From contig JALHMQ010000014.1 of the NCBI GenBank assembly GCA_022843955.1, positions 34,352 to 98,351 on the forward strand: 64,000 bases of DNA, given 5' to 3'. Source of the stretch: Burkholderiaceae bacterium (GTDB taxonomy: Bacteria > Pseudomonadota > Gammaproteobacteria > Burkholderiales > Burkholderiaceae_F). This document shows, in pieces, positions 22,152 to 31,203 of the stretch. Numbering within the stretch: the stretch's first letter is position 1; each line of letters starts with the position of its first letter. The notes under the pieces are model-generated. The model had not been told where the DNA came from and ran no database searches. It saw only the letters and a list, made by a program, of their open reading frames with translations. A program made the position numbers and the translations under genes.

Positions 22152-24389
22152 ATGCACAAGCTCTTGCGCGCGCACGCTGGCGAACTCGCTGCCGACCTGG
22201 CGGCCCCCACGGCCGTTCCGACCAAGCTGTCGCGACGCGCCTTCCTGCAGGCAACCGGCGCCGCCGGCGGCGGGCTGATGCTCGGCATCGCCCTGCCCGG
22301 CACCAGCCAGGCTCAGGCACCGGGTCAGTCCTTCGTGTATCCGCCCAGCGCGTTCGTCCGCATCGCGCCGGACTCATCGGTGACGGTGCTGATCAACAAG
22401 CTCGAGTTCGGCCAGGGCGTGATGACCGCGATGCCGATGCTGATCGTCGAAGAGCTCGACTGCGACTGGAACAAGGTGCGCGCCGAGCATGCGCCCGCCG
22501 AGAAGATCTACGCGCATCCGGGCTTCGGCATCCAGATGACCGGCGGCTCGGACTCGATCGCATCGAGCTACCAGCAATTTCGCGTCATCGGCGCCACCGC
22601 GCGGCTGATGCTGCTGCAGGCAGCCGCCGCCCAGTGGAAAGCGCCGCTCGATCGCCTGGATACGCGCGATGGCGTGATCTACGAGATCGGCGGCCAGAAG
22701 CGCCGCGCCACCTTCGGCTCGCTGGCCGATGCGGCGATGAAGCTGCCGGTGCCGACCCGCGTCGGCCTCAAGGCCAATGCCGCGGACTTCAAGCTGATCG
22801 GCAAGCCGACGCGCCGGCTGGATTCTCGCGAGAAGGTCAACGGCACGGCCAAGTTCGGCATCGACCAGATGCCCGCCGGTTGCCGGGTCGCGATGGTGGC
22901 CCGCCCGCCGGTGTTCGGCGGCAAGGTCGAAAGCGTCGACACCACGCGCGCGCAGGCGGTCAAGGGCGTGCAGGCGGTGTTCCAGGTGCCGGGCGATCGC
23001 GGCGGCGGCGGCGTGGCGGTCGTTGCCAGCGGTTACTGGCCCGCCAAGACGGGGCGCGACGCGCTCGACATCAAGTGGACGCTGCCCGCCGGGCCGTCGA
23101 CCGACGCCCAGCTCGCGCAGTTCCGCCAGCTCGCCACGCAGGCCGGCCTGCCCGCCAAGCGCGATGGCGACGCCAACGCGATCAAGTCCGCCGCACGCAC
23201 GATCACCGCCGAGTTCGAGTTCCCGTACCTCGCGCATGCGGCGATGGAGCCGTTGAACGCCACCGTCGATCTGAAGGCCGACGCGATGACGATCTGGTGC
23301 GGCTCGCAGTTCCAGACGGTCGACCAGTTGCGCGCGGCGCAGGCCGCCGGACTCAAGCCCGAGCAGGTCAATCTGGTCACCACGCTCGCTGGCGGCGGCT
23401 TCGGCCGGCGCGCCACCCCGGCCAGCGACTACGTGGTCGAGGCGGTGCACGTCGCCAAGGCTGCCAAGGCCGCCGGCATCGACGCGCCGATCAAGGTGAT
23501 CTGGTCGCGCGAGGACGACATGCGCGGCGGCTACTACCGGCCGCTGCACGTGCATCGCGTGGCCGTCGGCGTCGATGCCGCCGGCAAGCCCGCCGCCTGG
23601 CAGCACACCATCGTCGGCCAGTCGATCATGATGGGCACGGCGTTCGAGAAGTTCATGGTCAAGGACGGCGTGGACGTCACCGCCACCGAGGGCGTGGTCG
23701 ACACGCCCTACCGCCTGCCCAACATGCACGTGGCGGTCCATCACCCCGAGGCCAACGTGCCCGTGCTGTGGTGGCGAGCGGTCGGGCACACGCACACCGC
23801 GTTCGTGATGGAAACGCTGATCGACGAGCTGGCCGTATCGGCGAAACAGGACCCGATCGCCTACCGCCTTGCGCTGCTCGATCCAACCCACGCGCGCCAC
23901 CGGGCCGTGCTCACGCTGGTGCGTGACCGCTCCGGCTGGGGCAAAACGCCCGTGCCCAAGGGCCGCGCACGCGGGGTGGCGGTGCATGAGAGCTTCGGCT
24001 CGGTGTGCGCTCACGTGGTCGAGGTGTCGGTCGACAACAACCGCTTTCGCGTGCACAAGGTGACCTCGGCGATCGACTGCGGTCTGGCGGTCAATCCGCT
24101 GACGATCGAGGCGCAAGTGCAGTCGGCGATCGTGTTCGGCCTGTCGGCCGCGCTGCACCAGAAGATCACGCTCAAGGACGGCCGCGTCGAGCAGGGCAAT
24201 TTCACCGACTTCCCGGTGCTGCGGATCGACGAGATGCCCGAGGTCGCCGTGCACATCGTCCCCAGCAGCGCCAAGCCGAGTGGCGTGGGCGAGCCTGGAA
24301 CGCCGCCGATTGCGCCCGCGGTGGCCAATGCAGTGGCTGCGCTCACGGGCAAACGCTTACGCAAGCTGCCGTTCGACCTGAGCGCATGA
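22152..24389 (+). CDS. iorB: Molybdopterin subunit of an isoquinoline 1-oxidoreductase-like hydroxylase, Tat-exported
   Basis: A 745-residue catalytic subunit. It begins with a twin-arginine signal ([15 protein letters not shown], cleaved after TSQAQA), so the folded enzyme should reach the periplasm, taking IorA with it. The body has aldehyde-oxidase/xanthine-dehydrogenase-type molybdopterin-binding regions ([36 protein letters not shown]) and near the C-terminus GVGEPGTPP with the expected catalytic Glu. Such enzymes hydroxylate N-heterocycles or aldehydes. GAGGAG lies 5 bp before the ATG. A MocA-like cytidylyltransferase two genes away would supply the cytosine-dinucleotide form of the cofactor this group uses. 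Confidence 0.92.
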   Translation: MHKLLRAHAGELAADLAAPTAVPTKLSRRAFLQATGAAGGGLMLGIALPGTSQAQAPGQSFVYPPSAFVRIAPDSSVTVLINKLEFGQGVMTAMPMLIVEELDCDWNKVRAEHAPAEKIYAHPGFGIQMTGGSDSIASSYQQFRVIGATARLMLLQAAAAQWKAPLDRLDTRDGVIYEIGGQKRRATFGSLADAAMKLPVPTRVGLKANAADFKLIGKPTRRLDSREKVNGTAKFGIDQMPAGCRVAMVARPPVFGGKVESVDTTRAQAVKGVQAVFQVPGDRGGGGVAVVASGYWPAKTGRDALDIKWTLPAGPSTDAQLAQFRQLATQAGLPAKRDGDANAIKSAARTITAEFEFPYLAHAAMEPLNATVDLKADAMTIWCGSQFQTVDQLRAAQAAGLKPEQVNLVTTLAGGGFGRRATPASDYVVEAVHVAKAAKAAGIDAPIKVIWSREDDMRGGYYRPLHVHRVAVGVDAAGKPAAWQHTIVGQSIMMGTAFEKFMVKDGVDVTATEGVVDTPYRLPNMHVAVHHPEANVPVLWWRAVGHTHTAFVMETLIDELAVSAKQDPIAYRLALLDPTHARHRAVLTLVRDRSGWGKTPVPKGRARGVAVHESFGSVCAHVVEVSVDNNRFRVHKVTSAIDCGLAVNPLTIEAQVQSAIVFGLSAALHQKITLKDGRVEQGNFTDFPVLRIDEMPEVAVHIVPSSAKPSGVGEPGTPPIAPAVANAVAALTGKRLRKLPFDLSA

Positions 24390-24493
24390 CGACGCAGTCC
24401 GCGTCGCGATGCGGCACAATTCCTGCGAGATCTCCCGGTCAGCTGTCACCGGGCACCCTCGATCACCAATAAAACGCAATGCAAGGAGCAATG

Positions 24494-25426
24494 ATGGTTC
24501 GTACGATGTTCAAGGCCGCCTCGCTGGGCGCTGCCGCGCTGTTTGCCGTCGCCGTCGCGGGCGACGTCCAGGCGCAGCCGAAGAACCAGGCGGATTGCGA
24601 GAAGCTGTACAAGCCCACCGTCGGGCAGTCGGGCAAGGACGTCGTGTGGGTACCGACCCCCGACGAACTGGTGCGCCGCATGCTCACCATGGCGAAGGTC
24701 ACCGACAAGGATTTCGTCATCGATTTGGGCGCCGGCGACGGCAAGATCGCCATCGCTGCGGCCAAGGCGCCGTTCAGTGCCAACTCGCTGGGCATCGAAT
24801 ACAACCCGGACATGGTCAAGCTGGCCAACTGCATGGTGCAGGTCGAGGGCGTGCCCAGCAAGACCAAGGTCATCCAGGGCGACATCTTCAAGGAAGACTT
24901 CACCAAGGCCGATGTCATCACGATGTACCTGCTGCCGGAGCTGAACCTGTGCGTGCGTCACCGCATCCTCGGCATGAAGCCGGGCACGCGCGTCACCTCG
25001 CACCAGTTCACGATGGGCGACTGGAAGGCCGATGAGACAGCCGAGATCGAGTACCGCAACGCCTATCTGTGGATCGTTCCCGCCCGCGTGGCCGGCGCCT
25101 GGACGTTCAAGGACAGCGGCAGCATGCAGTTCGCCGTCAACCTCACGCAGACCTTCCAGGAGATCGCCGGCGACGTCACGCTCGCCAATGGCAAACAGCC
25201 GCTGGTCGGCGCCACGCTGCGCGGCACCGACGTCCGTTTCGCGTTCAACGACGACAAGGGCAATACGCGCACGTTCACCGGCTCGGTCAAGGGCGCGCAA
25301 CTGGTTGGCACGCTGCGCGCGCCCAATGGCCCGGAAGTCGCGGTGACCGGCACGCTGCAAGGCCAGCCGCGCGCAGGCGAATGGGCCACGATGCTGTCGC
25401 AGTGCGGCCGCTTCTACGGCAAGTGA
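24494..25426 (+). CDS. Exported protein with a class I SAM-methyltransferase-like domain
   Basis: A 310-residue protein with a clear N-terminal signal peptide (hydrophobic core GAAALFAVAVAG, cleavage near DVQA) followed by a methyltransferase-type Rossmann pattern: FVIDLGAGDGKIAIAAAK (glycine-rich motif at 77-84), GIEYNPDMV with the acidic residue that usually binds the SAM ribose, and IQGDIFKED. The last 110 residues form a separate beta-rich part. Finding a SAM-type fold behind a signal peptide is odd because SAM is not known to be present in the periplasm. The start at 24494 is chosen because AAGGAG ends 5 bp before it; the ATGs at 24491 and 24479 are badly spaced. A terminator follows. 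Confidence 0.75.
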   Translation: MVRTMFKAASLGAAALFAVAVAGDVQAQPKNQADCEKLYKPTVGQSGKDVVWVPTPDELVRRMLTMAKVTDKDFVIDLGAGDGKIAIAAAKAPFSANSLGIEYNPDMVKLANCMVQVEGVPSKTKVIQGDIFKEDFTKADVITMYLLPELNLCVRHRILGMKPGTRVTSHQFTMGDWKADETAEIEYRNAYLWIVPARVAGAWTFKDSGSMQFAVNLTQTFQEIAGDVTLANGKQPLVGATLRGTDVRFAFNDDKGNTRTFTGSVKGAQLVGTLRAPNGPEVAVTGTLQGQPRAGEWATMLSQCGRFYGK

Positions 25427-25535
25427 TGACGGCGGCGATCCGTGAGTTCTGATCGGATCGCCCGCTCTGCGTGACAAACCGGTGACCGCTGGACGCCTGC
25501 CGCGCCTCCCAGCGGTGGCACCGACTTCTCCACCG

Positions 25536-25560
25536 AGCCCCGCCCGCGCGGGGCTTTTTT
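25536..25560 (+). terminator. Rho-independent terminator after the exported methyltransferase-like gene
   Basis: AGCCCCGC / GCGGGGCT stem with a 4-base loop (25536-25555) followed by six T. It separates this unit from the APC permease gene, whose start is 14 bp further on. Confidence 0.9.
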
Positions 25561-25573
25561 CCAGGCGACGCCC

Positions 25574-26911
25574 ATGAGTTCGATCACGCCGGCTCCCAAG
25601 CCTGCGCTGTCCACCTTCGATGCCGTGATGATCATTGTCGGCATCGTCATCGGCGGCGGCATCTTTGCGCTGCCGCCCGCGATCGCCGGACTCACCGGCT
25701 CGCTCGACTGGATGCTGATCGCCTGGGGCACAGGCGCGTTGCTGACCCTCATCGGCGCGTTGTGCTACGCCGAGATGGCCAGCGCCTTCCCGCACGCCGG
25801 CGGCGACTACCACTTCCTCACGCGCGCCTTCGGTCGCGACGTCTCGTTCTTCTTCGGCTGGGCGCGGGTGACAGTGATCCTCACCGGCTCGATCGCGATG
25901 CTTGGCTTCGTCTGCGGCGACTACCTGACACGCGTGCTCGATCTCGGTCCGTATTCGTCCGCGATCTATGCCGTCGCGATCATCCTGGTCCTCACGGCAG
26001 TGAATATCGCCGGGCTGAAGGAAAGCTCACGCACCCAGAACCTGCTCACCAGCATCGAGGTGATTGGCCTGCTGCTCGTGGTGCTGGCGGGGCTGATGGT
26101 GACCGCGCCGGCACCGGCGGTGGCAGCTGCCGCGCCGGCGGCATCGAGCGGCGTGCCGGCGATGTTCGGCCTGGCACTGGTGTTCGTGCTGTTCACCTTC
26201 GGCGGCTGGAACGAGGCGGCCTACATCTCGGCCGAAGTCAAGGGCGGCCAGCGCGCGATCCTCAAGGTGCTGGTGATCTCGATCCTGGTGCTGGCCGCGA
26301 TCTACTTCGTGTTCGTGCTGGCGCTGGTCAAGGGTTTGGGCTTCGACGGCCTGAAGGCGAGCAAGGCGGTCGGGGCCGACATCATGCGCGCCGCTTTCGG
26401 CCCGGTGGGCGAGAAGCTGATCGCCGCCATGGTGGCGATCGCCGCGCTCACCTCGATCAACGCCACCATGATCGTCGGCGCACGCAACAACTACGCGCTG
26501 GGGCAGGACTGGCCGCTGCTGTCGTTCATGAGCAAGTGGCACGGCGGCCGCGATGCGCCGGTGGTCGCGCTGCTGGTGCAATCGGGCATCGCACTGCTGC
26601 TGGTGGCGGTGGCGGCGATCGAGAAAGGCGGCGTGAAGACGATGGTCGAGTTCACCGCGCCGGTGTTCTGGGGCTTCCTGACGCTGGTCGGCGTGGCCTT
26701 CTTCGTGCTGCGCTTCAAGTACGCGCACGTGGCGCGGCCGTTCAAGGTGCCGCTGTACCCGCTGCTGCCGCTTGCGTTCATCGGCACCTGCGGCTATCTC
26801 TTCATGTCCAGCGTGCGCTACGCGCAATCGCAGAACGCCGTGCAGATCTCGTTCTGGGTGATGGGCGTGGGCGTCATCGCCTGGATCGCCGCGCGGCTGA
26901 AGAAAGGCTGA
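25574..26911 (+). CDS. Amino acid permease, APC superfamily
   Basis: A 445-residue inner-membrane transporter with about 12 hydrophobic segments. The first segment has the APC pattern VGIVIGGGIFALPPAIAG, followed by YAEMASAFPHAGGDYHFLTRAFG, both typical of amino acid/polyamine antiporters and symporters. The substrate is not predictable from what I see. It starts right after a terminator, so its promoter would overlap that region or readthrough must occur. It is followed by mocA at 22 bp. Confidence 0.88.
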   Translation: MSSITPAPKPALSTFDAVMIIVGIVIGGGIFALPPAIAGLTGSLDWMLIAWGTGALLTLIGALCYAEMASAFPHAGGDYHFLTRAFGRDVSFFFGWARVTVILTGSIAMLGFVCGDYLTRVLDLGPYSSAIYAVAIILVLTAVNIAGLKESSRTQNLLTSIEVIGLLLVVLAGLMVTAPAPAVAAAAPAASSGVPAMFGLALVFVLFTFGGWNEAAYISAEVKGGQRAILKVLVISILVLAAIYFVFVLALVKGLGFDGLKASKAVGADIMRAAFGPVGEKLIAAMVAIAALTSINATMIVGARNNYALGQDWPLLSFMSKWHGGRDAPVVALLVQSGIALLLVAVAAIEKGGVKTMVEFTAPVFWGFLTLVGVAFFVLRFKYAHVARPFKVPLYPLLPLAFIGTCGYLFMSSVRYAQSQNAVQISFWVMGVGVIAWIAARLKKG

Positions 26912-26933
26912 GCACAGCGCACGCTGACCCGCG

Positions 26934-27542
26934 ATGACAGACCACATCGTCGGCCTGCTGCTGGCCGCCGGCCGCGGCGCACGGTTCGACCCGAGCGGGC
27001 AGACCTCCAAGCTGCTGGCACCGGCGCCGGTCGGCCCGCACACCGGCGTGCCGGTGGCGGTCGCAGCGGCCCACCAGTTACGGGCCGTGCTGCCGCGCGT
27101 GCTGGTGGTACTCAGACCGGCCGACACGCCGCTGCAGCGCCGCCTGCACGACCTGCTGTCAGCCGCCGGTTGCGAACTGGTGATCAACCCGCGCGCGGAC
27201 AACGGCATCGGCACCTCCATCGCCGCCGGGGTCGCGGCGAGCGCGGATGCCGCCGGCTGGCTGGTGGCCCTGGCCGACATGCCTGCGATTGACGCCAGCA
27301 CCGTTGCCGCGGTGCGCGATGCGCTCGCCGCCGGCGCCGTCAGCGCGGCACCTTGGCATCGCGGCCAGCGTGGCCACCCGGTCGGCTTCGCCGCGCCGCT
27401 GCGCGATGCCTTGCTCGCGCTGCAGGGCGACACCGGCGCGCGCGCCGTGCTGCAGACGCATCCGCCGCAACGGATCGACGTCGACGATCCCGGCTGCCTG
27501 CTCGACCTCGACACGCCCGACGACTTCGCGCGACCGGGCTGA
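26934..27542 (+). CDS. mocA: Molybdenum cofactor cytidylyltransferase-like nucleotidyltransferase (MocA type)
   Basis: A 202-residue GT-A-fold nucleotidyltransferase. It shows the LLLAAGRGARF start, SKLLAP (the lysine that contacts the nucleotide), NGIGTSIAAGV and LADMPAID, in the order found in MocA and MobA. MocA adds CMP to molybdopterin to make the cytosine-dinucleotide cofactor required by xanthine-oxidase-family hydroxylases such as the IorAB enzyme encoded 2.5 kb upstream. That neighbourhood favours MocA over MobA or a purine-catabolism homologue. At 202 residues it is about normal length. Confidence 0.85.
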   Translation: MTDHIVGLLLAAGRGARFDPSGQTSKLLAPAPVGPHTGVPVAVAAAHQLRAVLPRVLVVLRPADTPLQRRLHDLLSAAGCELVINPRADNGIGTSIAAGVAASADAAGWLVALADMPAIDASTVAAVRDALAAGAVSAAPWHRGQRGHPVGFAAPLRDALLALQGDTGARAVLQTHPPQRIDVDDPGCLLDLDTPDDFARPG

Positions 27543-27786
27543 TCACCGTCCGCCCACGCCGGCACCGGCTGCCACGCGCATCGCGACGCGCATCGACGGC
27601 GCATCGCTGCCTGCGGCGCGTGCTGCGCCGCGTCCATCCAGCTGAGCCGACCCAGGGCGCCGCTGCCTCAGGCGTCGCCGCATCACGCCTCCGCCGGAGC
27701 GCGTGGCGGACCCAACCCCGGTGTCGCGCGTCAGTACGCCTGCGCGCACCGCCTACACTCGCGCCGTCACCCCGTCTTGCGCACTC

Positions 27787-29595
27787 ATGACCCTTCACTA
27801 CGCCATCCGCCCGGCCCACCCCGGCGCACACCTGTTCCACGTCACCGTCGCGATCGACCGCCCGGACCCGCAGGGCCAGTGCTTCATGCTGCCCGCGTGG
27901 ATCCCCGGCAGCTACATGATCCGCGAGTTCGCGCGCAACATCGTGCGGCTCACCGCGCTCGCGCACGACAAGCCGGTGAAGGTCGACAAGATCGACAAGC
28001 ACACCTGGCGCTGCGCGCCGGTCACGGGTGAACTGACCCTCGCCTACGAGGTGTACGCGTGGGACCTGTCGGTGCGCACCGCCCACCTCGATCAAACTCA
28101 CGGCTTCTTCAACGGCACCAGCGTGTTCCTGCTGCCGCTCGGCCACGAGCGCACGCCATGCCGGATCGACATCATTGCGCCCGAGGGCGCGCCGTACGCC
28201 GAGTGGAAGGTCGCCACCGGGCTCGCCCCCGCGCGCGGCACGCGTCGCGGCAGCTTCGGCACCTATCTGGCGGCCGACTATGACGAGCTGATCGACTGCC
28301 CGGTCGAGATGGGCCGCTTCGTCAGCGGCAAGTTCGACGTGCTCGGCATTCCGCACGAGATCGTCGTCACCGGCCCGGTGCCCAACCTCGACATGGCGCG
28401 CCTCACCGCCGATCTGGCGCGCGTGTGCGAAGTGCAGATGCGCCTGTTCGAGCCGGGCAAGCGGGCGCGCAATGAGGCGGCTGCACCGTTCGATCGCTAC
28501 ACCTTCCTCACGCTCGCGGTGGGCGATGGTTACGGCGGCCTCGAACACCGCAACAGCACCGCGCTCATCTGCCGCCGCAACGACCTGCCGTTCCTCGGCA
28601 TGACGGACAGCACCACCGGCTACCGCTCGTTCCTTGGCCTCGCCAGCCACGAGTACTTCCACAGCTGGAACGTCAAGCGCATCAAGCCGGCCGCGTTCGC
28701 GCCGTACGACCTCACGCGCGAGAACCACACCCGGCTGCTGTGGGCGTTCGAGGGCTTCACGTCGTATTACGACGACCTGCTGCTCGCGCGCGCCGGCCTG
28801 CTGAGCGAGGCGCAGTACCTCGGCACGCTGGCCGACACCATGACCACCGTGCAGCAACGCACCGGGCGGCTGAAGCAGAGCGTGGCCGACAGCTCGTTCG
28901 ATGCCTGGATCAAGTACTACCGGCAAGACGAGAACGCACCCAACAGCATCGTCAGCTACTACCAGAAGGGCGCGCTGGTCGCGCTCGCGCTCGATCTGGC
29001 GATCCGCGCCGGCACCAAGCACAAGCGCTCGCTCGACGACGTGATGCGCCACCTGTGGCAGCAATGGAAAGCGGCGCAGGCGGCGGGTGTGCCGTATGCC
29101 GGCGTCGCCGAAGACGGCATCCTCGCAGCCGCCGAAGAAGTCACGGGGCTCAAGCTCGCGCGCTCGCTGCGCGAATGGACCGAGGGCACACGCGACCCGG
29201 ATTTCGCGCGCCTGCTCGCGCCCTTCGGCGTGAGCCTGGACACGCGGCCGGCGCTGGACTCCCCGCACTTCGCCATGCTCGGCGTCAAGCTCGCCGCCGG
29301 CGAAACCAAGATCGCCCATGTGTTCGACAGCACGCCCGCGCAGGAGGCGGGTCTGTCGGGCGGCGACGTGCTGATCGCGCTCGACAATCTCCGCATCGGC
29401 GCCGATACGCTCGACAAGCTGCTGACGCGCTACCGCCCGGGCGACGTGGTCGAGCTGCACGCGTTCCGGCGTGACGAGCTGATGCGCTTCTCGGCCAGGC
29501 TCGCCAGCAAGGCGCCGCCGAAAGTGTCGCTCACCGTCAACGCCAAGGCGAGCGCGGCCACGGCGCGCGCCCGCGCGCGCTGGCTCGCGGCCTGA
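27787..29595 (+). CDS. M61-family glycyl aminopeptidase-like metallopeptidase with PDZ domain
   Basis: A 602-residue zinc peptidase. An N-terminal beta domain (HLFHVTVAIDRP, LPAWIPGSYMIREFARN) precedes a gluzincin domain with HEYFH at 288-292, the third ligand Glu at 322 (WAFEGFTSYY) and a family-typical NVKRIKP directly after the HExxH. A PDZ-like region (PAQEAGLSGGDVLIALDNLRI) lies near residues 510-560. No signal peptide is visible, so it is probably cytosolic. The ATG at 27787 is preferred over 27703 because the extra 28 residues are low-complexity and unlike the family. Confidence 0.92.
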   Translation: MTLHYAIRPAHPGAHLFHVTVAIDRPDPQGQCFMLPAWIPGSYMIREFARNIVRLTALAHDKPVKVDKIDKHTWRCAPVTGELTLAYEVYAWDLSVRTAHLDQTHGFFNGTSVFLLPLGHERTPCRIDIIAPEGAPYAEWKVATGLAPARGTRRGSFGTYLAADYDELIDCPVEMGRFVSGKFDVLGIPHEIVVTGPVPNLDMARLTADLARVCEVQMRLFEPGKRARNEAAAPFDRYTFLTLAVGDGYGGLEHRNSTALICRRNDLPFLGMTDSTTGYRSFLGLASHEYFHSWNVKRIKPAAFAPYDLTRENHTRLLWAFEGFTSYYDDLLLARAGLLSEAQYLGTLADTMTTVQQRTGRLKQSVADSSFDAWIKYYRQDENAPNSIVSYYQKGALVALALDLAIRAGTKHKRSLDDVMRHLWQQWKAAQAAGVPYAGVAEDGILAAAEEVTGLKLARSLREWTEGTRDPDFARLLAPFGVSLDTRPALDSPHFAMLGVKLAAGETKIAHVFDSTPAQEAGLSGGDVLIALDNLRIGADTLDKLLTRYRPGDVVELHAFRRDELMRFSARLASKAPPKVSLTVNAKASAATARARARWLAA

Positions 29596-29623
29596 ACGAA
29601 CCGCGACCGCACGACAGCACACG

Positions 29624-30664
29624 ATGCGCCTGGACGAACTGCGGCAACGCCTGCGCGACTGTGGCGCCAACCCGGCGCACGAGGCACTCGTGCTGCGCCA
29701 CTGGCTGCAGGCGCTGCCGCCCGACAGCGGCCCGCGCCGACCCGCGCACTTCCTGCCACTGGCACTGCGCAACGCGCTGCCCACGCTGATCGGTGACGAC
29801 AGCCCGCTCGCGCAGGTGCGCTCGGCCCACCCCGCCGAAGACGGCTCGGTGCGGCTGCTGGTGCAGCTGGCCGACGGCCAGACCGTGGAGAGCGTGCTGC
29901 TGCCGCGCGGCGGGCTGTGTGTATCGACGCAGGTCGGCTGCGCGGTCGGTTGCGTGTTCTGCATGACCGGGCGCGATGGTCTGCTGCGCCAGCTGGGGGG
30001 CGCCGAGATCGTCGCGCAGGTGGCGCTCGCCCGCCGCCAACGCGCGGTGAAGAAGGTGGTGTTCATGGGCATGGGCGAGCCGGCGCACAACCTCGACAAC
30101 GTGATGGACGCGATCGAGCTGCTCGGTACCGAGGGCGCCATCGCGCACAAGAACCTCGTGTTCTCCACCGTGGGCGATGCGCGCGTGTTCGAGCGACTGC
30201 CGCAGGGGCGGGTGAAGCCCGCGCTCGCGCTGTCGCTGCACTCGACCTTCGCCGACCGGCGCGCGCGCCTGCTGCCGCGCGCACCGCGGATCGATCCGGC
30301 CGAGCTGGTCGACCTGGGCGAGCGCTACGCGCGCGCCACCACCTACCCGGTGCAGTTCCAGTGGACGCTGCTCGAAGGCGTCAACGACGGCGACGATGAA
30401 GTCGAAGGCATTGCCCGCCTGCTCGCCGGCAAGTACGCGGTGATGAACCTGATCCCGTACAACACGGTGGACGGCGCCAGCTTCACTCGCCCGAGCTGGG
30501 AGCGCGCCGCACACATGGCGCGCACGCTGCATCGGCGCGGCATCCTGACCAAGCTGCGGCACTCGGCCGGGCAGGACATCGACGGCGGCTGCGGCCAGCT
30601 GCGCGCGCGCGAGGTAGTGCTGCATCGTCGCCCGCCACGCGCCGACCTCTCGGCATCAGCCTGA
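29624..30664 (+). CDS. RlmN/Cfr-like radical SAM RNA methyltransferase
   Basis: A 346-residue radical SAM protein. The 4Fe-4S motif is C106-x3-C110-x2-C113 (VGCAVGCVFC). The two extra cysteines needed for the ping-pong methylation of RlmN and Cfr are both present: C99 in GLCVSTQVG and about C323 in GQDIDGGCGQL. FMGMGEPAHN and LSLHSTFADRR also match the family. E. coli RlmN modifies A2503 of 23S rRNA and A37 of some tRNAs. This protein is shorter at the N-terminus than standard RlmN and lies away from the usual ndk-rlmN-ispG context, so it may be a paralogue with a different target (inference). Confidence 0.85.
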   Translation: MRLDELRQRLRDCGANPAHEALVLRHWLQALPPDSGPRRPAHFLPLALRNALPTLIGDDSPLAQVRSAHPAEDGSVRLLVQLADGQTVESVLLPRGGLCVSTQVGCAVGCVFCMTGRDGLLRQLGGAEIVAQVALARRQRAVKKVVFMGMGEPAHNLDNVMDAIELLGTEGAIAHKNLVFSTVGDARVFERLPQGRVKPALALSLHSTFADRRARLLPRAPRIDPAELVDLGERYARATTYPVQFQWTLLEGVNDGDDEVEGIARLLAGKYAVMNLIPYNTVDGASFTRPSWERAAHMARTLHRRGILTKLRHSAGQDIDGGCGQLRAREVVLHRRPPRADLSASA

Positions 30665-30670
30665 CGGCAG

Positions 30671-31141
30671 CTAGTCGCGCACCTGAAAGATCGCTTCGAT
30701 CTCCACGCTCATCCGGCCCGGTAGCGTGGCGACACCGATGGCCGAGCGCGCATGCGGGCCGATCTCGGCACCGAACACCTCAAGCAGCAGGTCCGAGCAA
30801 CCGTTGATCACGGCGGGCGGCTCGGCAAACTCCGGATCGGCGTTCACCATGCCCAGCAGCTTGACCACCGCCTGCACGCGGTCGAGCGAGCCGAGCGCAT
30901 GCCGCACCGTGGCGAGCAGCTGCAGGCCGATGAGGCGGGCGTGCGCATAGCCCTGCGCCACCGTGAGGTCGCGCCCGAGCTTGCCCACCAGCACCTGGCC
31001 GTCCGGCCCGAACGGACCCTGGCCGGCGAGGAACAGCAGATCGCCGGCGCGCCGATACGGCACATAGCTCGCCTGCGGCGACTGCAGCGTGGGCAGCGCG
31101 AGCTGCAGTTGAACCAGGCGTTGCTCGGCAGTCATCGTCAT
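30671..31141 (-). CDS. RidA-family protein (YjgF/YER057c/UK114)
   Basis: A RidA-fold protein of about 156 residues, larger than the classical 128-residue RidA and of the group starting EQRLVQL followed by SYVPYRRAGDLLFLAGQGPF. It ends with GRMSVEIEAIFQV. RidA proteins deaminate reactive enamine/imine intermediates from PLP enzymes; the Arg equivalent to R105 is not obvious, so catalysis is uncertain. The start could be 31177, 31141 or 31135; family resemblance favours the last two. The gene is convergent with the RlmN-like gene and follows the sigma factor gene on the same strand. Confidence 0.8.
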   Translation of the reverse strand: MTMTAEQRLVQLQLALPTLQSPQASYVPYRRAGDLLFLAGQGPFGPDGQVLVGKLGRDLTVAQGYAHARLIGLQLLATVRHALGSLDRVQAVVKLLGMVNADPEFAEPPAVINGCSDLLLEVFGAEIGPHARSAIGVATLPGRMSVEIEAIFQVRD

Positions 31142-31203
31142 GGCGGTGTGGGTGCGTTCGGGAGACAGCGGCATCATGCCGCGCCGCGCCTCTGCGCGTT
31201 CGA

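Noticed and set aside
22374..24254. 626-codon minus-strand ORF antisense to iorB
   Set aside because: High-GC codon bias of iorB keeps the opposite frame open; the product is His/Arg/Asp-rich with no family features, and iorB itself is unmistakable.
27340..30168. 942-codon minus-strand ORF antisense to the M61 and RlmN-like genes
   Set aside because: Same shadow effect; both plus-strand genes have complete catalytic motifs and the antisense product is low-complexity.
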